Assembly: GCA_028753945.1 (NCBI GenBank)
Contig: JAPNXP010000002.1
Location: forward strand, 13,888,001 to 13,952,000
Direction of reading: 5' to 3'
Length of the DNA stretch: 64,000 nt
DNA from: Hexactinellida sp. DTS-2022
Taxonomy: Eukaryota; Porifera; Hexactinellida
This document shows positions 54,890-64,000 of this stretch, piece by piece (positions within the stretch are counted from its first letter, which is position 1; every line of letters starts with the position of its first letter). Made by a program: the position numbers and the translations under genes. Below the pieces are notes generated by a model. The model made no database searches, was not told the origin of the DNA, and saw only the letters and a list, made by a program, of their open reading frames with translations.

Positions 54890-56393
54890 CAGTAATTAGT
54901 TTAATAACTCGTAGTATCATAGTTTACCTACTTATATTACAACTCCAGACCAGATATGATCAAAGTTATTTTTTTCCCAGTGTACCGAGTTAGAGCTAAT
55001 TAGTGATTCAGATTCATACAGATTCATAGTTAGAGATTCATACTTAGCCTAAACTTAGAATGTTCAGTTGCGATCATCATTCTGTTTGTTGGTGGAAAAT
55101 CTCCATTCCGTTGAAAGCAGTTATTTCGTTACATCCGACTTCGTTACAACGGGAGTTCACTGTATTTATTGTGTCAGTGACACTTTGTGACGAAATAGGC
55201 AAACAAGTTGTCAAGTATTATACTTCACCTAATGACTAGCTTTCGACAAATATACTGGTTAACGCATTTGCTGGATAGAAATTGTTTACTAGCACATAAG
55301 ATAATGTTTGTTGTTAAGTTGAAGCAACTAATAATAACAGATTTTAATGAATAACGAGACCGCGTAGCGGTTGAGTGATCTTACAATTGAAATTTTGCAT
55401 ACTTATTCAAAATGTTATAACTGTTGTTAAGTCAATTAATTAACAAGGAAAAACTATTAACCAATTAAGTATTGGACCTTGGGATTTAGAAGGAAATCCC
55501 GGGATTCAATTCCCAGAAATATATCTGGTCCCGGGATTCTAACCCCTATTTACATATAATATATTTGTATTTTCACTACTATTTTGGAAACTTGGTTTGA
55601 AAAAGTGCTACTTATGTGTTGCATAAAGAAACCGTGTAAGTGTGATTACTGGTATAAATTAAGCCGGAACGAATTTGCTATGGATAGACAAACCCATGAC
55701 CATAGAAATGATTTACACTCTAAATTTTGTCCGGAACTAGTTTGTTAAATGAACAATTTATTACCGGAATCAATTTGCAGCCGGAACAAATATGTCAAAA
55801 CAAAATGAAAAAAAGTTGTTGATACTTTTCTTAGTTGTTTATAGATGGGTATTTCCAACACCCATGCAAAATTTCAAGTCTGTAGCTCTTACCAGTTCCT
55901 CAATCAATTCCGGAATTTTTTTTAAATTGAGTATAAATATACAAGATAAACCATTGTAGTTTGCAGGTTAATTATCTACGTAAGTGATAAATTAGATAAC
56001 TAAACTAAAGTTTGCTAACTAATAATATATATGTAGTATTATATAATAGAAACCATAATTATAAACAACTGAAGCCATAAATGGTAAATCGCCAACATCT
56101 CCCGATTGACACATCTCTCATAACATATACACTGAAAATTTAGGTCATATTTCCTAAATTATTTATGAATAATGGTGCACTGAATTTTCTTAATGAATGA
56201 GTTGACATACCTTGGCTTCCAAATAGCAATATACTGTACTGAATTAATTAAAGTATACGAGCCCTTCGGTTTCGGTCGCTTCGCGACCTTTGTTCGTTAG
56301 TGTTAAACATTACGCAACACAATTAACGGTCGCTTGGCCTTGCTCGAAAATCACTCATAATAAATATGTTAGATATGTGCCTTTAAAATACAC
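54890..56393. other. AT-rich region around the right foldback arm
   Basis: About 55125-55160 has a pogo-like end (CGTTACAACGGGAGTTCACT then GTA). About 55362-55378 carries CCGCGTAGCGG, a variant of the GCGAAGC hairpin. About 55495-55545 is a small palindromic patch (AATCCCGGGATT). At 56253-56290 is AGCCCTTCGG then GGTCGCTTCGCGACC, inverted relative to 58721-58786. No gene. Confidence 0.4.
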
Positions 56394-56547
56394 CAGGGTT
56401 TCTCAATCTTTTTCAGTCTGTCGCCCCCTTAGCGAATCGCGGTACTTCCCATCGCCCCCTTCCGATTGTATTCAGTTGCGCTGACCGGAGGGCGGGTCCC
56501 ATTTCTAGGTAAATCCGCCGGTTTATCGCCCACGTTGAGAAACACTG
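56394..56547. mobile_element. 154-bp hAT-type MITE, 8-bp TSD AAATACAC
   Basis: CAGGGTTTCTCAATC and CGTTGAGAAACACTG are inverted ends of the widespread CAGGGTTTCTCAA hAT type. Exact 8-bp repeats AAATACAC (56386-56393 and 56548-56555). Contains TCGCCCCCTT twice. Confidence 0.92.
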
Positions 56548-56785
56548 AAATACACGTACTTAAACACGAATTGGATGATGAATACAATTTATATTGACAT
56601 TTAGAATCAGCATTTAAGGGTCAAAGTTAGGCAACACAGTGGTGTTCGCCTGATATCAAGTCACATCTGCACGAAAATTGCTGAGTTAAGCTTGCAATTA
56701 GATGAACATAATTAACATTGAATTCTCCTTTGGGGACTGAAAATAATTTGCTATTAGAGCAATTGCTACTAAGAGAACACCACAT

Positions 56786-56941
56786 CAGGGCCGGAGGAGG
56801 CAGTTATGGAGTGGTCAGGCCATTAAATGACCGGCCTAACTAGTGACGTAAGATTGGCCAGGCTATTGGCCTGATCCCTTGATAAATGTGTTCACTGACT
56901 CATACCATGGCCTGACCGGCCTGATCGCTTCCGCCGGCCCT
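56786..56941. mobile_element. MITE of the CAGGGCCGG..GCTTCCGCCGGCCCTG family
   Basis: CAGGGCCGGAGGAGGC on the left and GCTTCCGCCGGCCCTG on the right. The interior repeats GGCCTGA(C/T)C and ACCGGCCT. Related to 28899-28970. Confidence 0.7.
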
Positions 56942-57010
56942 GCACTGAATATCGAACTTTATGCACCAAATGATGTAATTATTTCAAAGAACTAAATTAT
57001 TAAGGATGTA

Positions 57011-57292
57011 CAGTCGACTCCCTAATAAAAGAGTTACCGAGGGACCAGGTTGCTTTGACCGAAAATATTTTAAGCCAAAATGTCATTCCGTCCCATAAAT
57101 CCTGTGTAATTTCGACCCCATTAATTAAGCGGAGTAAAATCTATTAACCGGTGGCTCGTTTAAACCCTTCGTTGCCCTGGGGTAAAAGGTGTAATTAGAA
57201 AAATCCCATTTAACTTTCAATTGAAATTGAATTAACTTTCGATTTGACTTTCGCATTCCGGGGCAACGAAGTATTTTAAGCGGACTCGACTG
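57011..57292. mobile_element. TA-flanked mariner/pogo-like element with nested insertion
   Basis: CAGTCGACTCCCTAATAAAA and TTTTAAGCGGACTCGACTG, TA on both sides (57009-57010 and 57293-57294). A second inverted pair (CTTCGTTGCCCTGG at about 57167 and CCGGGGCAACGAAG at about 57258) marks a small nested element. Confidence 0.8.
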
Positions 57293-58215
57293 TATTACAT
57301 ATACTAAAATTATATAAAGTATTATTAAATTAAAGTAGGGGACTAGAGCGGATTTTTATTTTTTATCCCTAGGATCATGGCAATGGGCTAGCCTAGGAGT
57401 ATAGGGTCCTAGGGTCCTGGGTATTCTTGTTATGACACTAGAGTCCTGAAAATAACCAATATGTACTTATATACAAGTTGTAATCTATATATTAAAAGCG
57501 TAATTGTTGTGTGTGCGTGTTTGTTTGGATGTTTGTCCGTAATTTATTGGAAAGACTACGAGTCCCAGAAAGCTGAAAATTTGTATACAGGGGTAATTTT
57601 GTACTGCGACAACGATCAATTGGTTTTTGAATCAAAATAACGGGATTATGACGTCACAGTTGCGAAAAACAGATATTTTATATTAGCCTCCCAATTTTGC
57701 TCCGATCTGTAGAAAATTCAAATCATTAGACGTACACTAAATTTCTACACCTGATAGCAGTTCACGAATTCCCATTTACTTCTGATTGTGACACAGTTAA
57801 TTAATTAGTCCCTGCACTAATCAACCATAAATAGTGTATCGTACCAACACAGGTATAGCAAAGTGCAAAATCGATTTTTAATTGTCTTCTATTGCAAACA
57901 ATTCAAGTAAGAGTGATTAACGAAAGTTATTAGTTCAATTGTATCATATTATTCTTAGCACTATGTGGGTGATCTGATTTGTTTGGTTTTAACAAGAATG
58001 CACTCGAGTAGTTAACTTCTCTGATGCATTGTTTATTTATTACACCTATATTGGCTTCCTATTAATAAGACAATTAATGGAATTACGTAATTTCTAACCT
58101 ATACTGAAATTATGAAATTAATTAAGTAGTTGATTCATCAAGGATTTAGGATCTGTCTAATTTATGAGATTGATATGTTTATTATTACTATCAATTAAAT
58201 CAACTATTTTACAAC
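57293..58215. other. AT-rich intergenic sequence
   Basis: Ends with a solo end of the GATTTAAATC family (AATTAAATCAACTATTTTAC then AACCCTG, about 58190-58219). A stretch at about 57370-57450 repeats CCTAGG(G/A). No gene. Confidence 0.4.
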
Positions 58216-58320
58216 CCTGGATTTAACCTCTGCATAATAATGGTTTAATGGTGAGAATAAGACCGCGAAGCGGTCTTATTCTCATCTTTAAACCATTATT
58301 ATGCAGAGATTAAATCCAGG
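58216..58320. mobile_element. 105-bp near-perfect hairpin with GAA loop
   Basis: CCTGGATTTAACCTCTGCAT and ATGCAGAGATTAAATCCAGG form the base; AATAATGGTTTAA, GAGAATAAGACCGC and their inverses continue to a GAA triloop at 58267-58269. Only a few bases are unpaired. It contains GACCGCGAAGCGGTC. Confidence 0.85.
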
Positions 58321-59084
58321 CTAAGTGAATTACTTTGCAATATAATATACTGAAATAAATAATTGCGTATAATTTATCAGCCACGGGTTTCAATTTATTT
58401 GTGCTAACAAGCTAACCTTTTAATGGAGCTGAAATGAGCTACCTTAATTAAGAATTATTGAGCCAATATCATATATTATTAATTAATAATTAATAACTAA
58501 TAAGTAATGAGAATAACATACATAACACATCATTTCCCAAACAGATTACATTAACGAATCACAACCCAGAATGAATTTAAGCGCGCTTTAAGTAGTGTGT
58601 GTAATATACTAGCCACAGGTTAACTTCTTTATTATTAATATTACTGTCTTTTTTAGAGGAGGGAAAGGCCGCGAAGCGGCCGTTAATTGCATCGCGTAGT
58701 GCCTAACACGAACGAACAAAGGTCGCGAAGCGACCTTTGTGAGAGAGTGATCCATCGCGAAGCGACCTAGACCGAAGGGCTCGTTAGTTTAATTTAGTAA
58801 TTCTATTTATTTGATTATTTTCGAGCTGATTTTGCTTTGTGGGTGGTCTTCCTTTATTGCACCCTGACTTTTAGCTTCTACATATCTTATCTATACCACC
58901 CACATCGTTTCCTTGTTCAAATACTAGTAATTTGACTAATTTCTAAGGTATATAGGCTATCACTTGTTACCTATTCCTATTATATATTACTTTGTTACTA
59001 TTTTGCTTTTTCCAAACTTTATATTGTAAAATATTTTATTAGATTTCTCTTCATTTTCTAAAGATTTCCCCCTCGGATGTTACG
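58321..59084. other. Upstream flank of the cysteine-rich gene with GCGAAGC hairpins
   Basis: 58667-58681 GGCCGCGAAGCGGCC, 58721-58735 GGTCGCGAAGCGACC and 58755-58765 TCGCGAAGCGA lie within 100 bp, followed by CCGAAGGGCTCGTTAG. The rest is AT-rich. No promoter element confidently identified. Confidence 0.5.
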
Positions 59085-59151
59085 ATGAAAGAATTATTGT
59101 TCTTATTTCTATTCTTTCTATTGACTCCAGTTGCGAATTCGCAGTGTCAAG
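59085..59151 (+). CDS. Secreted cysteine-rich protein, exon 1 (signal peptide)
   Basis: ATG 59085 opens MKELLFLFLFFLLTPVANSQ followed by C-Q, a textbook signal peptide with a likely cut after ANS. The exon ends at CAAG|GTAATT in phase 1. It is joined in frame to 60888-60959, where the same phase is used. The frame is too short for ORF listing but the combination of start, hydrophobic core, cleavage site and consensus donor is convincing. The 1.7-kb intron that follows is almost entirely hAT-type elements and AT-rich sequence. Confidence 0.7.
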
Positions 59152-59546
59152 GTAATTATTTTGAAATTATTAATTTTACTCCCATAATACATAAAATTAT
59201 AAATGGTTTAGAAGTTAATTGTCAAGGCCTCTCACTAGTAACCTGTCCCCCATAGTAAAGTGTCCTGGGGATATCTATTTCGAAGTTACTTGTCCCCCGG
59301 ACAAATTACATCGAGGTGAAGTGTCTTTAATTAATTAATCGAATAAACCCCCCCCCCCATTATCAATGGATAATTTATTTCGAATCAGAAGCTTGTATAA
59401 ATCTCCTGGCATTTTTCGTATGGTGGAAAAGAGAACTTGGGCTTTTTAACAAAATATATTTTAATTATTTTTATTTGGAGTTATAATAAATATTCGTGAA
59501 AGAAAATTCACTCCTCATTAATGGCAGAAACTAAACTCATTATGAG

Positions 59547-59650
59547 CAGTGGCGGATCTAGAGATGGGGTGCGGGGGGGGATGCGAAAAAATCATCCAAA
59601 ATTTGTACCCCCCCCCCCCCCCCCCCAATTTAGTGGCTAGATCCACCCTG
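59547..59650. mobile_element. 104-bp hAT-type MITE, 8-bp TSD ATTATGAG
   Basis: CAGTGGCGGATCTAG and CTAGATCCACCCTG ends with exact 8-bp repeats ATTATGAG (59539-59546 and 59651-59658). The centre includes G and C runs. It makes the frame at 59549 spurious. Confidence 0.9.
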
Positions 59651-59862
59651 ATTATGAGAATTTGTAACACCCATCAGATTCAGAATTTTATTGTGAATCA
59701 AAAGTTAAATACAAAATGTATAACATCTTTTGAGTTATGGACAAGACAAATTTCTAAGGTGTTAAAAACTTGGCCATATAGTTTTATTCAAATATCGTAA
59801 CCCAAGTGGAAAATTAGACTCCGTTCACACTATATGCCAATTTTCAGCCCATTAACTATATA

Positions 59863-60696
59863 CATAGATGCATTATACGATTATACGTTATACGTTCGGG
59901 GAGCGTATAATGGACCATATATACGTATAATGGATCATATATACGTTCGAGCGTATAATCATCGTATAACAAATGGCCAACGTATAATACCATCATACGA
60001 TTAACTGAATTCACTGCCCACCTCAGCCTTTGATTGTTTACAATAATAACAATCAAAACATTTGTAATTTGTGGTTTATAACTCTCAATAAATTTCTCAC
60101 CATGATAAATTCCAGTCAATGCAATAGATTGTCATAACATGTTCTCAAGGAAAGTATAGTAACTAATCCTAAATACTGACAGTAAACTAAGATGCTATCG
60201 TATTGTACGAAGAAGCCCATCCAATTAGTGATGCTAATTGACGACAGGTTTCTTCGCTACATAACACTATTATAAATCCAACAAACGTAACTGGCATAGT
60301 CATAAATTATAAATAATTCCATAAACAATGCCCCGCTGCAATTCCACCGATACTCCAAAACGCCGACACCTCATGAACAGATAAACCCTCTCCGATGAAC
60401 GTATGATAACGTATGATGAACGTATAATGAACGTATGATAACGTATAATGAACGTATAATGAACGTATAATGAACGTATAATGAACGTATGATAACGTAT
60501 AATGAACGTATGATGAACGTATGATAACGTATGATGAACGTATGATGAAAATCGTATAAAATCGTTATACGTTATACGTCGTATGATGATTATACGTTTT
60601 CCCCATATGATCCTCTAACGTATGATGGCATTATACGTTCACCTATCGTATAATGGTACCATATATACGTTATACGTTACGTATAATGCAACTATG
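59863..60696. mobile_element. hAT-type element with CGTATAATG/CGTATGATGAA repeats, 8-bp TSD ACTATATA
   Basis: CATAGATGCATTATACG and CGTATAATGCAACTATG ends, exact 8-bp repeats ACTATATA (59855-59862 and 60697-60704). Long runs of CGTATAATGAA and CGTATGATGAA lie at 60400-60550, and more at both ends; about 350 bp in the middle (60000-60390) is non-repetitive. The frame at 59856-60119 has no domain. Second copy: 28290-28648. Confidence 0.92.
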
Positions 60697-60887
60697 ACTA
60701 TATAGCTCTCCCCAGGGCACCGTCTACGGAGAACAAAATATAATAATATTTATTGCATTTATTTCAGTCCTTGCCCACTCATAGTCGCCTGCATGGTATA
60801 AATAATAAATATATAGGGGTTACTTTAGATAGCCTAATTTCGATAGAGATCTAATTATATATAATTCCTTATATATTTTTCTTTTAG

Positions 60888-60959
60888 TTGGTGATTTTTA
60901 TAATCAACACACAAATAGTTGTGAAAGATGTGATTTAAGTTGCACCAATGGATGTGATG
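60888..60959 (+). CDS. Secreted cysteine-rich protein, exon 2
   Basis: Acceptor CTTTTAG at 60881-60887, donor GATG|GTGAGT at 60959/60960. Both splice sites are phase 1, so the 72-bp exon is symmetric (24 codons). It encodes VGDFYNQHTNSCERCDLSCT then N-G-C-D: four Cys with C-x2-C-x4-C-x3-C spacing after the Q-C of exon 1, like the first unit of a furin-like or TNFR-like extracellular repeat. Symmetric phase-1 exons are typical of such modular extracellular genes. Later exons are expected to the right but none is clearly seen; the sequence after 62348 could encode a short terminal exon but lacks the Cys pattern. A receptor or secreted ligand-binding protein is an inference. Confidence 0.65.
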
Positions 60960-61783
60960 GTGAGTTATTTATGATTTTCTTAAAATTTCTTCACTTCATG
61001 ATTATTATTTTGATTATCTGATGCCTTTGGTTTTGTGCAATATTTTAGTCAACATCCAATCCAGCATGGTATAATCTTTCTTTATATAACTTATGGGCCC
61101 GTTCAAACATGACTTAATGATTCCAGGGGTGAGGGGGTGTAGCCAATGTGTGAGAGTTGTGTGATTGTGTTCTGCCGCGAAGCGACCTAGCAAATGGAGC
61201 GTGCTAGTCTCGTATGGTTTCGAATTCCTTATACACGTATTTTTTTAATGAGTTTTCTATGATAACTTTTCTATATTTAGTAATAATATATGGTCAATTA
61301 TAACACCTAGCTATCTTAATAATTAATCTACGGAAATTTTATCTTTAAGATGTAATCGGTCACTAATTGACATCCTTTGACCCCAATGTTGCATCTATAT
61401 TTAAATTGTCCATCGGACTAAAATTTCAAAAAAATTATTATATATTCCATACTTCTCATTATCAAAATGTTTCTTGGCTTGACGAATTTATATAAACCGA
61501 TTACTGAAATATTATTAATTTAGGTTCTCTACATTATTTTACATTTATAACATAATTATATCTGAAATACTCTAAAAGTGGTTCACGGGAATTTAATGAA
61601 AGCGTGATCATTCAATAAAGAGTATGCATAATGAAAATATAATTCTGCCAACTAAAGTTGCCAGGCGTCCGGTTTAATTTTTTTTATTTCCGGTTTTTTA
61701 AGAATTTCCAAGTTGGTGATTATTCAATTATCGGTTCTTCTTATTTGTTATTTCTCCTTTTCTTATTAAGGACATTTTTTGGG
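60960..61783. other. Probable intron sequence, AT-rich
   Basis: Contains one GCGAAGC motif (CCGCGAAGCGACC at about 61175-61187) and plain AT-rich DNA. No convincing exon was found. Confidence 0.35.
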
Positions 61784-62231
61784 CAGGGTTGGGGCCGATT
61801 ACTTTCAGATGATTACGATTACGATTACGATTACGATCTATATTTTTAAAACGATTATGATTATGACTACGAATACGATCTAAAAATTTTAAGCGATTAC
61901 GATTTCGATTATGTACTACGATTATGAAAACGGTCTGGCTAAGTCTGATAAATTCGAATCTAAAGTACTAACAACAAGGAAAAGTGTCAATTTCAATAAA
62001 CTAACTGTTACTGTATATCTTATGATGGAATTCATATTAATGTGACTGTTATTGAATAAAAGCACTTTCGCAGGTGCAATCCTACGAATTGATAATATAT
62101 CCTTAATTTCAAAGATAAATACGCTAATAGGATAGCATGATTACTATTACGATACGATTACACTCTAATAAAATCATCCTATTACGATTATGATTCAGCG
62201 AAATGTGTAATCGTAATCGGCCCCAACCCTG
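61784..62231. mobile_element. hAT-type element with GATTAC repeats, 8-bp TSD TTTTTGGG
   Basis: CAGGGTTGGGGCCGATTAC and GTAATCGGCCCCAACCCTG are perfect inverses, with exact 8-bp repeats TTTTTGGG (61776-61783 and 62232-62239). ACGATTACGATTACGA-type arrays fill both flanks of the interior; a non-repetitive core lies at about 61930-62130. Confidence 0.95.
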
Positions 62232-62239
62232 TTTTTGGG

Positions 62240-64000
62240 TAACCTTGATTCATCATATTGTAAGCTTTTGTGCCAAATTAATTAACTCATAATTCCTTCT
62301 TATTGTACCAATTTATTTCTAATTATTAATCTAACCATGTTTTACAGGTAATCAGCCCAAATTGCAGTTGTACATATGTACTATATTGTCTCTTTGCAGT
62401 GGTATTTCTCCTTCTGGTCAGCCAAATTCAAGCCAAATTCAAAATATAGTGTCACCTACATAATACAATTTCACATACATCATCTGAAATTTTGCTTTAA
62501 AGTTTTCGTACGGTACATACTGTTATTAGTATGGCTGAACTGAGTCTGAATATACCGAATATTCGAATATTCTTTCGAAATGATTTAACGAATATCCGTT
62601 ACTTCTTTTGGATAACAACATGATTTTAAAAGTTTGCGATATCGTAAGTATACAGTCCTACAATAATTTATCCAGGAGCGCGAGGTTCTCCTTTTGGAGT
62701 ATGATAATTTGGGAATTTTACTTTGGAGCGCGAAAAATTGGAATCTTCTCTTATACTGCAACATGAATTTGTGATTTAGGCATATGAAAATTGCATCAGA
62801 CAATGATTAAGAGCGTATTTACAAATGGCTGTCTAATACACCTCATTCCTACATGCCTTGTGTCTTTTGTGTGTTAACTGAATACCCTTTCTAACTTATG
62901 AATGAATTATTGGCTAAGCTGTATCCAATTCATATTCGAGATATGACCCTAAGCAGTGAAATCAGGTTTCCAAGGCAATTGAAGAATGTGGCTTAATTAA
63001 ATTTTGAAAACTGATATATTTTTATGTTAAATGACTCCTAGATGGGTTATTCACATCAATTTGTTTCAAAAAGCTAATTAATGCATTTTTCATTCTTTAA
63101 AATTTTTGCTTATTTTACCTATTAGACACACAGTGACGTCAATTCGACCAAGTCTCATCTAAAAAAATGGGTCTTGTACAGACCATCTTTATGACAAACA
63201 TTTACATAAGTAAAAGCACCCTAGATTATTTATTTCGATTAATAATTGAATCGCATGTATTAATTGAATATACTGACCAATCACTGGCCCAGAAATTGAG
63301 TGACTGCCATTGCCTTAGGTATAGAATACTATCATTAGGTGAATATGAATCTCATAATTTGAATCTCATATTTGCCTCTCATAAATTCAGAATGGCGCCA
63401 TGTTTTGGCTAATACATACGTATACTCGTTGTCATGTGTCAAAAGTTAAAACATTCTGCCCCAGCCCACGTTGTTAGTATAATTGCATGTGCATGCCCCG
63501 GGTTTGAACTAGAAGCTCCTCCCTGCCTCGGGCTCTCCAGATCCTGCGACTTCCCCTGTCCTTATCCCAAACGTGTACCTAAATCGATCAAGTCCACTTG
63601 ATTGCGGGATGTAAATATTGTGGAGATTTGTTTGAAAACTAGGGACCTAGCAAACAACTTAATCTGGCAGATGTGGCATTCTGCACAACTTTGCAATAGG
63701 CTGTTGCAAACATATTATGTTATTACTTGCACGAATCAGATACACACTTTTAGAATATCAGAATTCTTAACATGATTTTGTTTAATTTGATTACAGGGTA
63801 TCATAAATATCTTCAATAGCTAGTACACACTAGTCAATTTTTGCGACAGGCCAAAAAGTTTCTTCGATAAATGCCAATTTTGTTATCTTTAAATAATAAA
63901 ATGCTCTGTGTTTGCTGAACTTCAAGGATTTAAAATTAATGGTTTATTTTATACAAATACTCGTTACACTAAAAGCAAGGTCAGCTATGCCGAATATCAA
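62240..64000. other. Right-hand AT-rich region
   Basis: 62526-62620 holds a solo end of the CGAATATTCG element (CCGAATATTCGAATATTC, TTCGAAATGATT). Otherwise AT-rich, with short open frames that lack recognisable domains. If the cysteine-rich gene continues it would cross this region or lie beyond the edge. Confidence 0.4.

Larger units (their letters stand above)
53290..56170. mobile_element. 2.9-kb region bounded by long inverted repeats
   Basis: The left arm (about 53395-53496 and 53990-54235, split by a mariner-like element) matches the right arm (about 55810-56150) in reverse: GGCGATTTACCATTTATGG, TAGTTATCTAATTTAT, TTAATTATCTACGTAA and GATGGGTATTTCCAACACCC against GGGTGTTCGAAATACCCATC. 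The centre holds the 54248-54830 repeat unit and unique AT-rich DNA. No transposase found. Confidence 0.7.
59152..60887 (+). other. Intron 1 of the cysteine-rich gene
   Basis: GT at 59152 and CTTTTAG at 60881-60887 delimit it. It contains a poly-C run (about 59346-59358), the 59547-59650 MITE and the 59863-60696 satellite-type element, all non-coding. Confidence 0.65.

Noticed and set aside
62349..62464. Possible third exon of the cysteine-rich gene after TTTTACAG
   Set aside because: Phase would fit and a stop follows, but the translated piece lacks the Cys spacing and there is no second line of evidence.
63490..63545. GC-rich patch examined as a tRNA or promoter
   Set aside because: The GGGTTTGAACT stretch only loosely resembles a B box, and no cloverleaf could be built around it.

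Overview
The window is an AT-rich animal nuclear genome segment, most likely from a sponge (inference). The evidence is eukaryotic signalling genes (INPP5F-type, MYT1-type, COP9 subunit 4), a short secreted Gly-X-Y collagen, an NHL-repeat protein with a coiled coil but no RING, GT-AG introns, and dense non-autonomous DNA transposons. Nothing bacterial, organellar or CRISPR-like was seen.

Genes: (1) an NHL-repeat coiled-coil protein on the minus strand that runs off the left edge (1-1001); (2) a two-exon INPP5F/Sac2-type phosphoinositide phosphatase on the minus strand (exon 1 17351-18194, exon 2 12338-14202) whose 3.1-kb intron is full of repeats; (3) a secreted short-chain collagen (21055-21954, minus); (4) a PKMYT1-like inhibitory CDK kinase (32358-33779, plus); (5) COP9 signalosome subunit 4 (37025-38263, plus); (6) an unrecognised 399-residue protein (42647-43846, minus); (7) the first two exons of a secreted cysteine-rich protein (59085-59151 and 60888-60959, plus), probably continuing rightward. 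The genes are small islands, mostly with uninterrupted reading frames, and do not look functionally linked.

Between the genes almost everything is mobile DNA. Dead coding remnants are Ty3/gypsy pieces (2782-3357 and 45950-47180, minus), a ZMYM1/DUF4371-type hAT transposase (3930-5540) and an internally deleted CR1/L2-like LINE (19448-20460). Non-autonomous elements dominate. Eleven have exact 8-bp target-site duplications and hAT-style ends; others are TA-flanked mariner/pogo-like elements, long-TIR foldbacks (two with exact 7-bp duplications), a 1.08-kb near-palindrome, and several small hairpin families present in two or three copies.

The most interesting pattern is a recurring architecture. 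At least nine different TIR families have about 12 terminal bases followed by a short motif, and that same motif, often on both strands, is amplified to fill much or all of the interior (GTTAC, AGGTC, GACTC, GATTAC, CGTATAATG, GTTCA, GGTCC, GATTTAAATC, CGAATATTCG). These look like transposons built almost wholly from subterminal binding sites. Secondary patterns are repeated GCGAAGC mini-hairpins with compensating stem changes, mariner-type TIR ends just upstream of four gene starts, and insertions nested up to three or four deep.
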